Shown here: in pieces, positions 51,012 through 62,500 of the stretch
Layout of the letters: the number at the start of each line of letters is the position of its first letter
Position numbering within the stretch: position 1 is the first letter of the stretch
NCBI GenBank assembly: GCA_949130485.1
Contig: OX422198.1
Location: forward strand, 1,739,262 to 1,803,261
Length of the DNA: 64,000 nucleotides
Reading direction: 5' to 3'
Source of the DNA: Agelas oroides
Taxonomy: Eukaryota; Porifera; Demospongiae; Agelasida; Agelasidae
Notes under the pieces: generated by a model
The model's input: only the letters and a program-made list of their open reading frames with translations
The model's database searches: none
What the model was told of the DNA's origin: nothing
Made by a program: the position numbers and the translations under genes

Positions 51012-53660
51012 GCAACGGTATAGTGTAGTAGAGTCAAGTAGAGCCAAGTACAGCCATCGTAGAATGTAGTAGAGTCAAGTAGAGCAATGGTAGAATGTAG
51101 TAGAGTCATGTAGTGTCACGTAGAGCCATGGTACAATGGAGTAGAGTCACGTAGAGTCACGTGGAGCCATGGTAGAATGTAGTAGAGACATGGTAGAGTG
51201 TAGTAGAGTCGAGTAGAGCCAAGTAGAGCCATGGTAGAGTGTAGTAGAGTCAAGTAGAGTCAAGTAGAGACCTGGTAGAATGTAGTAGAGTCATGTAGTG
51301 TGAAGTATAGCCATGATATACAATGGAGTAGAGCCATGATATAGTGTAGTAGAGTCAAGTAGAGCCAAATAGAGCCATCGTAGAGTGTAGTAGAGCCAAG
51401 TAGAGCCATGGTAGAGTGTAGTAGAGTGAGGTAGAGCCAAGTAGAGCAACGGTAGCATGTAGTAGAGTCATGTAGAGCCAAGTAGAGCCATGGTATAGTG
51501 TAGTAGAATCAAGGAGAGCTATTGTAGAATGTAGTAGAGTCAAGTACAGTCACGTGGAGCAATGGTAGAATGTAGTAGAGACATGGTAGAGTGTAGTAGA
51601 GTCAAGTAGAGACCAGTAGAGCCATGGTAGAGTGTAGTAGAGTCAAGTAGAGCAAAGTAGAGCCATAGTAGAGTGTAGTAGAGCCAAGTAGAACCATGGT
51701 AGTGTGTAGTAGAGGCCAGTAGAGCCAAGTAGAGCCAAAGTAGAGGGTAGTAGACTCACGTAGAGTCAAGTACAGCCATGGTAGAATGTAGTAGAGTCAT
51801 GTAGAGTCAAGTAGAGGCACGGTAGAATGTAGTAGAGCCAGGTAGACCCATGGTAGAGTGTAGTAGAGTGAAGTAGAGTCACGTGGATCCATGGTAGGAT
51901 GTAGTAGAGCAAAGGTAGAGCGAAGTAGAGACAAGTAGAGCCAGGTCTAGCAATGGTATAGTGTAGTAGAGTCAAGTAGAGCCAAGTAGAGCCATCGTAG
52001 AATGTAGTAGAGTCAAGTAGAACCATGGTAGAATGTAGTAGAGTCATGTAGTGTCAAGTAGAGCCATGGTACAATGGAGTAGAGCCATGGTATAGTGTAG
52101 TAGAGTCAAGTAGAGCCAAGTAGAGCCAAATTAAAGTGTAGTGGACTGAAGTAGAGTCAAGTAGAGCCATGGTAGAATGTAGTAGAGTCATGTAGAGCCA
52201 AGGTAGAGTGAAGTAGAGACAAGTAGAGCCAGGTCTAGCAATGGTACATTATAGTCGAGTCAAGGAGAGCCAAGTAGAGCCAAGTAGAGCCACCGTAGAA
52301 TGTAGTAGAGACAAGTAGAGTCAAGGTAGAGTGTAGTGGACTCAAGTAGAATCAAGTACAGCCATGGTAGAATGTAGTAGAGTCATATAGAGTCAAGTAG
52401 AGGTACGGTAGAATGTAGTAGAGCCAGGTAGACCCATGGTAGAGTGTAGTAGAGTGAAGTAGAGTCACGTGGATCCATGGTAGGATGTACTAGAGCAAAG
52501 GTACAGCGAAGTAGAGACAAGTAGAGCCAGGTCTAGCAATGGTATAGTGTAGTAGAGTCAAGTAGAGCCAAGTAGAGCCATCGTAGAATGTAGTAGAGTC
52601 AAGTAGAGCCATGGTAGAATGTAGTAGAGTCATGTAGTGTCAAGCAGAGCCATTGTACAATGAAGTAGAGCCATGATATACTGTAGTAGAGTCATGTAGA
52701 GCCAAGAAGAGCCAAATTAATGTGTAGTGGACTGAAGTAGAGTCAAGTAGAGCCATGGTAGAATGTAGTAGAGTCATGTAGAGTCAAGTAGAGCCATGGT
52801 AGAATGTAGTAGAGCCAAGGTAGAGTGAAGTAGAGACAAGTAGAGCCAGGTCTAGCAATGGTACATTGTAGTCGAGTCAAGTAGAGCCAAGTAGAGCTAA
52901 GTAGAGCCACCGTAGAATGTAGTAGAGACAAGTAGAGTCAAGGTAGAGTGTAGTGGACTCAAGCAGAGTAAAGTAGAGCCATGGTAGAATGTAGTAGAGT
53001 CATGTAGAGTCAAGTGGAGCCATGGTAGAATGTAGTAGAGCCAGGTAGAGCCATGGTGTAGAGTGTAGTAGAGTCAAGTAGAGTCACGTGGATCCATGGT
53101 AGGATGTAGTACAACTAAGGTAGAGTGAAGTAGAGACAAGTAGAGCCACGTCTAGCAAAGGTATAGTGTAGTAGAGTCAAGTAGAGCCAAGTAGAGCCAT
53201 CGTAGAATGTAGTAGAGTGATCTTGTGTCAAATAGAGCCATGGTACAATGGAGTAGAGCCATGGTATAGTGTAGTAGAGTCAAGTAGAGCCAAGTAGAGC
53301 CATGGTAGAGTGTAGTAGAGCCAAGTAGAGCCATGGTACAGTGTAGTAGAGTCAAGTAGAGCCAAGTAGAGCCAAGGTAGAGTGTAGTGGACTCAAGGAG
53401 AGTCAAGTGGAGCCATGGTAGTGTGTAGTAGAGTCAAGTAAAATCACGTGGATCCATGATAGGATGTAGTAGAGCCAAGGTAGAGTGAAGTAGAGACAAG
53501 TAGAGCCAGGTCTAGCAATGGTACATTGTAGTCGAGTCAAGTAGATCCAAGTAGAGCCAAGTAGAGCCACCGTAGAATGTAGTAGAGTCAAGTTGAGCCA
53601 TGGTAGAATGTAGTAGAGTCATGTAGTGTCAAGTAGAGCCATAGTACAATGGAGTAGAGC
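51012..53660 (+). repeat. Partial third copy of the 7,641-bp repeat
   Basis: From about 51.2 kb the variant order matches about 46.7-49.2 kb (and 39.1-41.5 kb). Relative to copy 2 the offset steps 4,499, 4,468, 4,447, reflecting loss of one 31-bp unit near 52.2 kb and one 21-bp unit near 52.8 kb. At about 53.66 kb a further 226 bp are missing and the sequence passes into A-type monomers. Substitutions are more numerous than between copies 1 and 2, so this copy is older or escaped homogenisation. Confidence 0.75.
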
Positions 53661-53699
53661 CATGGTAGAGTGTAGTACAGTCACATAGAGTCAAGTACA

Positions 53700-54698
53700 T
53701 CCATGGCAGAATGTAGTAGAGTCATGTAGAGTCAAGTAGAGTTATGATAGAATGTGGCAGGGACATGGTAGACTGTAGTAGAGTGATGTAGAGCCAAGTA
53801 GAGCCATGGTAGATTGTAGTAGAGCCAAGTAGAGCCATGGTAGTGTGTAGTAGACTCAAGTAGAGTCAAGGTAGAGTGTAGTGGACTCAAGCAGAGTAAA
53901 GTAGAGCCATGGTAGAATGTAGTAGAGTCATGTAGAGTCAAGTAGAGCCATGGTAGAATGTAGTAGAGCCAGGTAGAGCCATGGTGTAGAGTGTAGTAGA
54001 GTCAAGTAGGGCCACGTGGATCCATGGTAGGATGTAGTACAGCTAAGGTAGAGTGAAGTAGAGACAAGTAGAGCCAGGTGTAGCAATGGTATAGTGTAGT
54101 AGAGTCAAGTAGAGCCAAGTAGAGCCATTGTAGAATGTAGTAGAGTCAAGTAGAGCCATGGTAGAATGTAGTAGAGTCATGTAGTGTCAAGTAGAGCGAT
54201 GGTACAATGGAGTAGAGCCATGGTATAGTGTAGTAGAGTCAACCAGAGCTAAGTAGAGCCATGGTAGAGTGTAGTAGAGTCAAGTAGAGCCATGGTAGTG
54301 TGTAGTAGAGGCAAGTAGAGCCAAGTAGAGTCAAAGTAGAGTGTAGTGGACTGAAGTAGAGTCAAGTAGAGCCATGGTAGAATGTAGTAGAGTCATGTAG
54401 AGTCAAGTAGAGCCATGGTAGAATGTAGTAGAGCCAGGTAGAGCCATGATAGAGTGTAGTAGAGTCAAGAAGAGTCACGGAGATCCATGCTAGGATGTAG
54501 TAGAGCCAAGGTAGAGTGTAGTAGAGACAAGTAGAGCGAGGTCTAGCAATGGTATAGTGTAGTAGAGTCAAGTAGAGCCAAGTAGAGCCATGGTAGAATG
54601 TAGTAGAGTGAAGTAGAGCTATGGCAGAGTGTAGTAGAGTCATGTAAGTGTCAAGTAGAGCCATGGTACAATGGAGTAGAGCTATGGTAGAGTGTAGT
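53700..54698 (+). repeat. Second occurrence of the right end of block A
   Basis: From about 53.7 kb the sequence follows the end of A2 (about 13.45-14.45 kb). The offset is exactly 40,250 at GGGCCACGTGG (13,759 against 54,009) and at the landmark (14,449 against 54,699). Markers such as GTCATGTAAGTGTCAAG and GCGAGGTCTAGC are shared. Confidence 0.78.
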
Positions 54699-56915
54699 AG
54701 ATTCAATTGGAACCATGGTAGAATGTAGTAGAGCCATGTAGTGTGAAGAAGAGCCATGGTATACAATGGAGTAGAGCCATGGTAGAGTGTAGTAGAGTCA
54801 AGTAGAGCCAAGTAGAGGAATGGTAGAGTGTAGTAGTCTCAAGTAGAGCCAAGTAGAGCCATGAGAGCATGTAGTAGAGTCATGGAGAGCCAAGTAGAGC
54901 CATTGCAGAATGTAGTAGAGCCAGGTAGAGCATTGGTAGAATGAAGTAGAGACAAGTAGAGTGACGTGGAGTCATGGTAGAATGTAGTAGAGTCAAGTAG
55001 AGTTAAGTAGAACCATGGTAGAATGTAGTATGATCATGCAGAGTCAAGTAGAGCCATGGTATAATGTAGTAAAGCCAGGTAGAGCCATGGTAGAGTGTGG
55101 TAGAGTCAAGTAGAGTAACGAGCATCCATGGAAGGATGTAGTAGAGCGAAGGTAGAGTGTAGTAGAGACAAGTACAGCCAGGTCTAGCAATGATATAGTG
55201 TAGTAGAGTAAAGTAGAGCCAAATAGAGCCAGGTCTAGCAATGATATAGTGTAGTAGAGTCAAGTAGAGCCAAATAGAGCCATCGTAGAGTGTAGTAGAG
55301 CCAAGTAGAGCCATGGTAGAGTGTAGTAGAGTGAGGTAGAGCCAAGTAGATCCATAGTAGCATGTAGTAGAGTCATGTAGAGCCAAGTAGAGCCATGGTA
55401 TAGTGTAGTAGAGTCAAGGAGAGCTATTGTAGAATGTAGTAGAGTCAAGTACAGTCACGTGGAGCAATGGTAGAATGTAGTAGGGACATGGTAGAGTGTA
55501 GTAGAGTCAAGTAGAGACCAGTAGAGCCATGGTAGAGTGTAGTAGAGTCAAGTAGAGCCAATTTGAGCCATGGTACAATGTAGAAGAGTCATGTAGAGTC
55601 AAGTAGAGCCATGGTAGAGTGTAGTAGAGCCAAGTAGAACCATGGTAGTGTGTAGTACAGGCCAGTAGAGCCAAGTAGAGCCAAAGTAGTGTGTAGTGGA
55701 CTGAAGTAGAGTCAAGTAGAGCCATGGTAGAATGTAGTAGAGTCATGTAGAGTCAAGTAGAGCAATGGTAGAATGTAGTAGAGCCAGGTAGAGCCATGGT
55801 AGAGTGTAGTAGAGTCAAGTAGAATCAATTGGATCCATGGTAGGATGTAGTAGAGCCAAAGTAGAGTGTAGTAGGGACAAGTAGAGCCAGGTCTAGCAAT
55901 GGTATAGTGTAGTAGAGTCAAGTAGAGCCATCGTAGAATGTGGTAGAGTGAAGTAGAGCCATGGTAGAATGTAGTAGAGGCATACAGAGTCAAGTAGAGC
56001 AATGGTAGAATGTAGTAGAATGACGTAGAGTCACGTGGAGCTATGGTAGAATGTAGTAGAGACATGGTAGAGTGTAGTAGAGTCAAGTAGAGCCAACTAG
56101 AGCCATGGCAGAGTGTAGTAGAGCCAAGTAGAGCCATGGTAGTGTGTACTAGAGTCAAGTGGAGCCAAGTAGAGCCAAGGTAGGGTGTAGTGGACTCAAG
56201 TAGAGTCAAGTAGAGCTATGGTAGAATGTAGTACAGTCTTGCAGAGTCAAGTAGAGACATGGTAGAATATAGTAGAGCAAGATAGAGCCATGGTAGAGTG
56301 TAGTAGATTCAAGTAGAGTCACGTTGATCCATGGTAGGATGTAGTAGAGCCAAGGTAGAGTGAAGTAGAGACAAGTTGAGCCAGGTCTAGCAATGGTATA
56401 ATGTAGTAGAGTCAAGTAGAGCCATGGTAGAATGTAGTAGAGTCATGTAGTGTCACGTAGAGCCATGGTACAATGGAGTAGAGTCACGTAGAGTCACGTG
56501 GAGCCATGGTAGAATGTAGTAGAGACATGGTAGAGTGTAGTAGAGACATGGTAGAGTGTAGTAGAGTCGAGTAGAGCCAAGTAGAGCCATGGTAGAGTGT
56601 AGTAGAGTCAAGTAGAGTAAAGTAGAGCCATGGTAGAATGTAGTAGAGTCATGTAGTGTGAAGTATAGCCATGATATACTATGGAGAAGAGCCATGGTAG
56701 AGTGTAGTAAAGTCAAGTAGAACCAAGTAGAGCCATGATATGGTGTAGTAGACTCAAGTGGAGCCATGGTAGAATGTAGTAGAGTCAAGTAGAGCCAAGT
56801 AGAGCCATCGTAGAATGTAGTAGAGTGAAGTAGAGCTATGGCAGAGTGTAGTAGAGTCATGTAAGTGTCAAGTAGAGCCATTGTACAATGGAGTAGAGCT
56901 ATGGTAGATTGTAGT
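54699..56915 (+). repeat. Block B-type partial copy 1 (2.2 kb)
   Basis: This copy starts at the fourth ATTCAATTGG landmark (54,701) and reads GAAGAAGAGCC after it. It follows the start of block B and then passes into A-type monomers like those near 11.1-11.9 kb (GAGGCATACAGAG, CACGTTGATCC) before the next landmark. It is thus a mosaic of B-start and A-middle segments. Confidence 0.7.
55181..55282 (+). repeat. 51-bp local tandem duplication
   Basis: GGTCTAGCAATGATATAGTG begins at 55,181 and again at 55,232, 51 bp apart. 51 bp equals one 11-mer plus four 10-mers. The related places near 472 and 14,931 have a single copy, so this is a private gain that keeps the 10/11-bp phase. Confidence 0.8.
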
Positions 56916-59592
56916 AGATTCAATTGGAACCATGGTAGAATGTAGTAGAGCCATGTAGTGTGAAGAAAAGCCATGGTATACAATGGAGTAGAGCCATGGT
57001 AGAGTGTAGTAGAGTCAAGTAGAGCCAAGTAGAGGAACGGAAGAGTGTAGTAGTCTCAAGTAGAGCCAAGTAGAGCCATGAGAGCATCTAGTAGAGTCAT
57101 GTAGAGCCAAGTAGAGCCATGGTAGAATGTAGAAGAGCCAGGTAGAGCATTAGTAGAATGAAGTAGAGACAAGTAGAGTGACGTGGAGTCATGGTAGAAT
57201 GTAGTAGAGTCAAGTAGAGTCAAGTAGAGTCATGGTAGAATATAGTATGATCATGCAGAGTCAAGTAGAGCCATGGTATAATGTAGTAGAGCCAGGTAGA
57301 GCCATGGTAGAGTGTGGTAGAGTCAAGTAGAATAACGAGCATCCATGGAAGGATGTAGTAGAGCCAAGGTAGAGTGTAGTAGAAACAAGTACAGCCAGGT
57401 CTAGCAATGATATAGTGTAGTAGAGCCAAGTAGAGCCATGGTAGAGTGTAGTAGAATGAGATAGAGCCAAGTAGATCCACGGTAGCATGTAGTAGAGTCA
57501 TGTAGAGCCAAGTAGAGCCATGGTATAGTGTAGTAGAGTCAAGGAGAGCTATTGTAGAATGTAGTAGAGTCAAGTACAGTCACGTGGAGCAATGGTAGAA
57601 TGTAGTAGAGACATGGTAGAGTGTAGTAGAGTCAAGTAGAGACCAGTAGAGCCATGGTAGAGTGTAGTAGAGTCAAGTAGAGCAAAGTAGAGCCATGGTA
57701 GAGTGTAGTAGAGCCACGTAGAGCAATGGTAGGGTGTAGGAGAGTCAAGTAGAGTCAAGAAGAGCCACGGTAGAACATAGTAGAATCATGTAGTGTCAAG
57801 TAGACCCATGGTACATGGAGTAGAGTCATGGTAGAGTGTAGTAGAGTCAAGAAGAGCCAATTTGAGCCATGGTAGAATGTAGTAGAGTCATGTAGAGTCA
57901 AGTAGAGCCATGGTAGAGTGTAGTAGAGCCAAGTAGAACCATGGTAGTATGTAGTAGAGGTCAGTAGAGCCAAGTAGAGCCAAAGTATAGTGTAGTAGAC
58001 TCACGTAGAGTCAAGTAGAGCCATGGTAGAATGTAGTAGGGTCATGTAGAGTCAAGTAGAGGCACGGTAGAATGTAGTAGAGCCAGGTAGACCCATGGTA
58101 GAGTGTAGTAGAGTCAAGTAGGGCCACGTGGATCCATGGTAGGATGTAGTACAGCTAAGGTAGAGTGAAGTAGAGACAAGTAGAGCCAGGTCTAGCAATG
58201 GTATAGTGTAGTAGAGTCAAGTAGAGCCAAGTAGAGCCATCGTAGAATGTAGTAGAGTCAAGTAGAGCCATGGCAGAATGTAGTAGAGTCATGTAGTGTC
58301 AAGTAGAGCCATGGTACAATGGAGTAGAGCCATGGTATAGTGTAGTAGAGTCAAGTAGAGCCAAGTAGAGCCATGGTAGAGTGTAGTAGAGCCAAGTAGA
58401 GCCATGGTATTGTGTAGTAGAGTCAAGCAGAACCAAGTAGGACCAAGGTAGAGTGTAGTGGACTCAAGGAGAGTCAAGTAGAGCCATGGTAGAATGTAGT
58501 AGAGTCATGTAGAATCAAGTAGAGTCACGGTAGAAAGTAGTAGAGCTAGGTAGAGCGATGGTAGAGTGTAGTAGGGTCAAGTGGAGTCACGTGGATCCAT
58601 GGTAGGATGTAGTAGAGCAAAGGTAGAGCGAAGTAGAGACAAGTAGAGCCAGGTCTAGCAATGGTATAGTGTAGTAGAGTCAAGTAGAGCCAAGTAGAGC
58701 CATCGTAGAATGTAGCAGAGTCAAGTAGAGCCATGGTAGAATGTAGTAGAGTCATGTAGTGTCAAGTAGAGCCATGGTACAATGGAGTAGAGCCATGGTA
58801 TAGTGTAGTAGAGTCAAGTAGAGCCAAGTAGAGCCATGGTAGAGTGTAGTAGAGCCAAGTAGAGCCATCGTATTGTGTAGTAGAGGCAAGTAGAGCCAAG
58901 TAGAGCTAAAGTAGAGTGTAGTGGACTGAAGTACAGTCAAGTAGAGCCATGGTAGAGTGTAGTAGAGTCATGTAGAGTCAAGTAGAGTTATGGTAGAAAG
59001 TAGTACAGCTAGATAGAGCCATGGTAGAGGGTAGTAGAGTCAAGTAGAGCCATGGTAGAATGTAGTAGAGTCATGTAGTGTCAAGTAGAGCCATGGTACA
59101 ATGGAGTAGAGCCATGGTATAGTGTAGTAGAGTCAACTAGAGCCAAGTAGAGCCATTGTAGAGTGTAGTAGAGCCAAGTAGAGCCATGGTAGTGTGTAGT
59201 AGAGGCAAGTAGAGGCAAGTAGAGTCAAAGTAGAGTGTAGTGGACTGAAGTAGAGTCAAGTAGAGCCATGGTAGAATGTTGTAGAGTCATGTAGAGTCAA
59301 GTAGAGCCATTGTAGAATGTAGTAGAGCCAGGTAGAGCCATGGTAGAGTGTAGTAGAGTCAAGAAGAGTCACGGGGATCCATGGTAGGATGTAGTAGAGC
59401 CAAGGTAGACTGTAGTAGAGACAATTAGAGCGAGGTCTAGCAATGGTATAGTGTAGTAGAGTCAAGTAGAGCCAAGTAGAGCCATCGTAGAATGTAGTAG
59501 AATCAAGTAGAGCTATGGCAGAGTGTAGTAGAGTCATGTAAGTGTCAAGTAGAGCCATGGTACAATGGAGTAGAGCTATGGTAGAGTGTAGT
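56916..59592 (+). repeat. Block B-type partial copy 2 (2.7 kb)
   Basis: This copy begins at the fifth landmark (56,918) and carries the same private GAAGAAAAGCC variant as 14,449. It tracks block B at a constant offset of 42,467 to about 58.6 kb, then leaves it and passes through about 1 kb of A-end monomers (GTCACGGGGATCC, GTCATGTAAGTG) to the next landmark. Confidence 0.75.
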
Positions 59593-62500
59593 AGATTCAA
59601 TTGGAACCATGGTAGAATGTAGTAGAGCCATGTAGTGTGAAGAAGAGCCATGGTATACAATGGAGTAGAGCCATGGTAGAGTGTAGTAGAGTCAAGTAGA
59701 GCCAAGAAGAGGAATGGTAGAGTGTAGCAGTCTGAAGTAGAGTCAAGTAGAGCCATGGGAGCATGTAGTAGAGTCATGTAGACCCAAGTTGAGCCATGGT
59801 AGAATGTAGTAGAGCCAGGTAGAGCATTGGTAGAATGAAGTAGAGACAAGTAGAGTGACGTGGAGTCATGGTAGAATGTAGTAGAGTCAAGTAGAGTCAA
59901 GTAGAGCCATGGTAGAATGTAGTATGATCATGCAGAGTCAAGTAGAGCCATGGTATAATGTAGTAGAGCCAGGTAGAGCCATGGTAGAGTGTGGTAGAGT
60001 CAAGTAGAGTAACGAGCATCCATGGAAGGATGTAGTAGAGCCAAGGTAGAGTGTAGTAGAGACAAGTACAGCTAGGTCTAGCAATGATATAGTGTAGTAG
60101 AGTCAAGTAGAGCCAAATAGAGCCATCGTAGAGTGTAGTAGAGCCAAGTAGAGCCATGGTAGAGTGTACTAGAGTGAGGTAGAGCCAAGTAGAGCAACGG
60201 TAGCATGTAGTAGAGTCATGTAGAGCCAAGTAGAGCCATGGTATAGAGTAGTAGAGTCAAGTACAGTCACGTGGAGCAAAGGTAGAATGTAGTAGAGACA
60301 TGGTAGAGTGTAGTAGAATCAAGTACAGACCAGTAGAGCCATGGTAGAGTGTAGTAGAGTCAAGTAGAGCAAAGTAGAGCCATGGTAGAGTGTAGTAGAG
60401 CCACGTAGAGCAATGGTAGGGTGTAGGAGAGTCAAGTAGAGTCAAGAAGAGCCACGGTAGAACTTAGTAGAATCATGTAGTGTCAAGTAGAGCCATGGTA
60501 CAATGGAGTACAGTCATGGTAGGGTGTAGTAGAGTCAAGTAGAGCCAATTTGAGCCATGGTAGAATGTAGTAGAGTCATGTACAGTCAAGTAGAGCCATG
60601 GTAGAGTGTAGTAGAGCCAAGTAGAACCATGGTAGTGTGTAGTAGATGCCAGTAGAGCCAAGTACAGCCAAAGTAGAGTGTAGTAGACTCACGTAGAGTC
60701 AAGTACAGCCATGGTAGAATGTAGTAGAGTCATGTAGAGTCAAGTAGAGGTACGGTAGATTGTAGTAGAGCCAGGTAGACCCATGGTAGAGTGTAGTAGA
60801 GTGAAGTAGAGTCACGTGGATCCATGGTAGGATATAGTAGAGCAAAGGTAGAGCGAAGTAGAGACAAGTAGAGCTAGGTCTAGCAATGGTATAGTGTAGT
60901 AGAGTCAAGTAGAGCCAAGTAGAGCCATCGTAGAATGTAGTAGAGTCAAGTAGAGCCATGGTAGAATGTAGTAGAGTCATGTAGTGTCAAGTAGAGCCAT
61001 GATACAATGGAGTAGAGCCATGGTATAGTGTAGTAGAGTCAAGTAGAACCAAGTAGAGCCATGGTAGAGTGTAGTAGAGCCAAGTAGAGCCATGGTATTG
61101 TGTAGTAGAGTCATGTAGAACCAAGTAGGACCAAGGTAGAGTGTAGTGGACTCAAGGAGAGTCAAGTAGAGCCATGATAGAATGTAGTAGAGTCATGTAG
61201 AATCAAGTAGAGTCATGGTAGAAAGTAGTAGAGCTAGGTAGAGCGATGGTAGAGTGTAGTAGGGTCAAGTGGAGTCACGTGGATCCATGGTAGGATGTAG
61301 TAGAGCAAAGGTAGAGCGAAGTAGAGACAAGTAGAGCCAGGTCTAGCAATGGTATAGTGTAGTAGAGTCAAGTAGAGCAAAGTAGAGCCATCGTAGAATG
61401 TAGCAGAGTCAAGTAGAGCCATGGTAGAATGTAGTAGAGTCATGTAGTGTCAAGTAGAGCCATGGTACAATGGAGTAGAGCCATCGTATAGTGTAGTAGA
61501 GTCAAGTAGAGCCAAGTAGAGCCTTGGCAGAGTGTAGTAGAGCCAAGTAGAGCCATGGTATTGTGTAGTAGAGTCAAGTAGAACCAAGTAGAACGAAGGT
61601 AGAGTGTAGTGGACTCAAGGAGAGTCAAGTAGAGCCATGGTATAATGTAGTACAGTCATGTAGAATCAAGTAGAGCCACGGTAGGAAGTAGTAGAGCTAG
61701 GTAGAGAGATGGTAGAGTGTAGTAGGGTCAAGTGGAGTCACGTGGATCCATGGTAGGATGTAGTAGAGCCAAGGTAGAGTGAAGTAGAGACAAGTAGAGT
61801 CAGGTCTAGCAATGGTATAGTGTAGTAGAGTCAAGTAGAGCCAAGTAGAGCCATCGTAGAATGTAGTAGAGTGAAGTAGAGCCATGGAAGAATGTAGTAG
61901 AGTCAAGTAGAGCCATGGTAGAATGTAGTAGAGTCATGTAGTGTCAAGTAGAGCCATTGTACAATGGAGTAGAGCCATGATATACTGTAGTAGAGTCAAG
62001 TACAGCCAAAAAGAGCCATGGTAGAGTGTAGTAGAGCCAAGTAGAGCTATGGTAGTGTGTAGTAGAGGCAAGTAGAGCCAAGTAGAGCCAAAGTAGAGTG
62101 TAGTGGACTGAAGTAGAGTCAAGTAGAGCCATGGTAGAATGTAGTAGAGTCATGTAGAGTCAAGTAGAGCCATGGTAGAATGTAGTAGAGCCAGGTAGAG
62201 CCATGGTAGGGTGTAGTAGAGTCAAGTAGAGTCAATTGGATCCATGGTAGGATGTAGTAGAGCCAAGGTAGAGTGTAGTAGGGACAAGTAGAGCCAGGTC
62301 TAGCAATGGTATAGTGTAGTAGAGTCAAGTAGAGCCAAGTAGAGCCAAGGTAGAATGTAGTAGAGTCAAGTAGAGCCATGGTAGAATGTAGTAGAGGCAT
62401 ACAGAGTCAAGTAGAGCAATGGTAGAATGTAGTAGAATGACGTAGAGTCACGTGGAGCCATGGTAGAATGTAGTAGAGACATGGTAGAGTGTAGTAGAGT

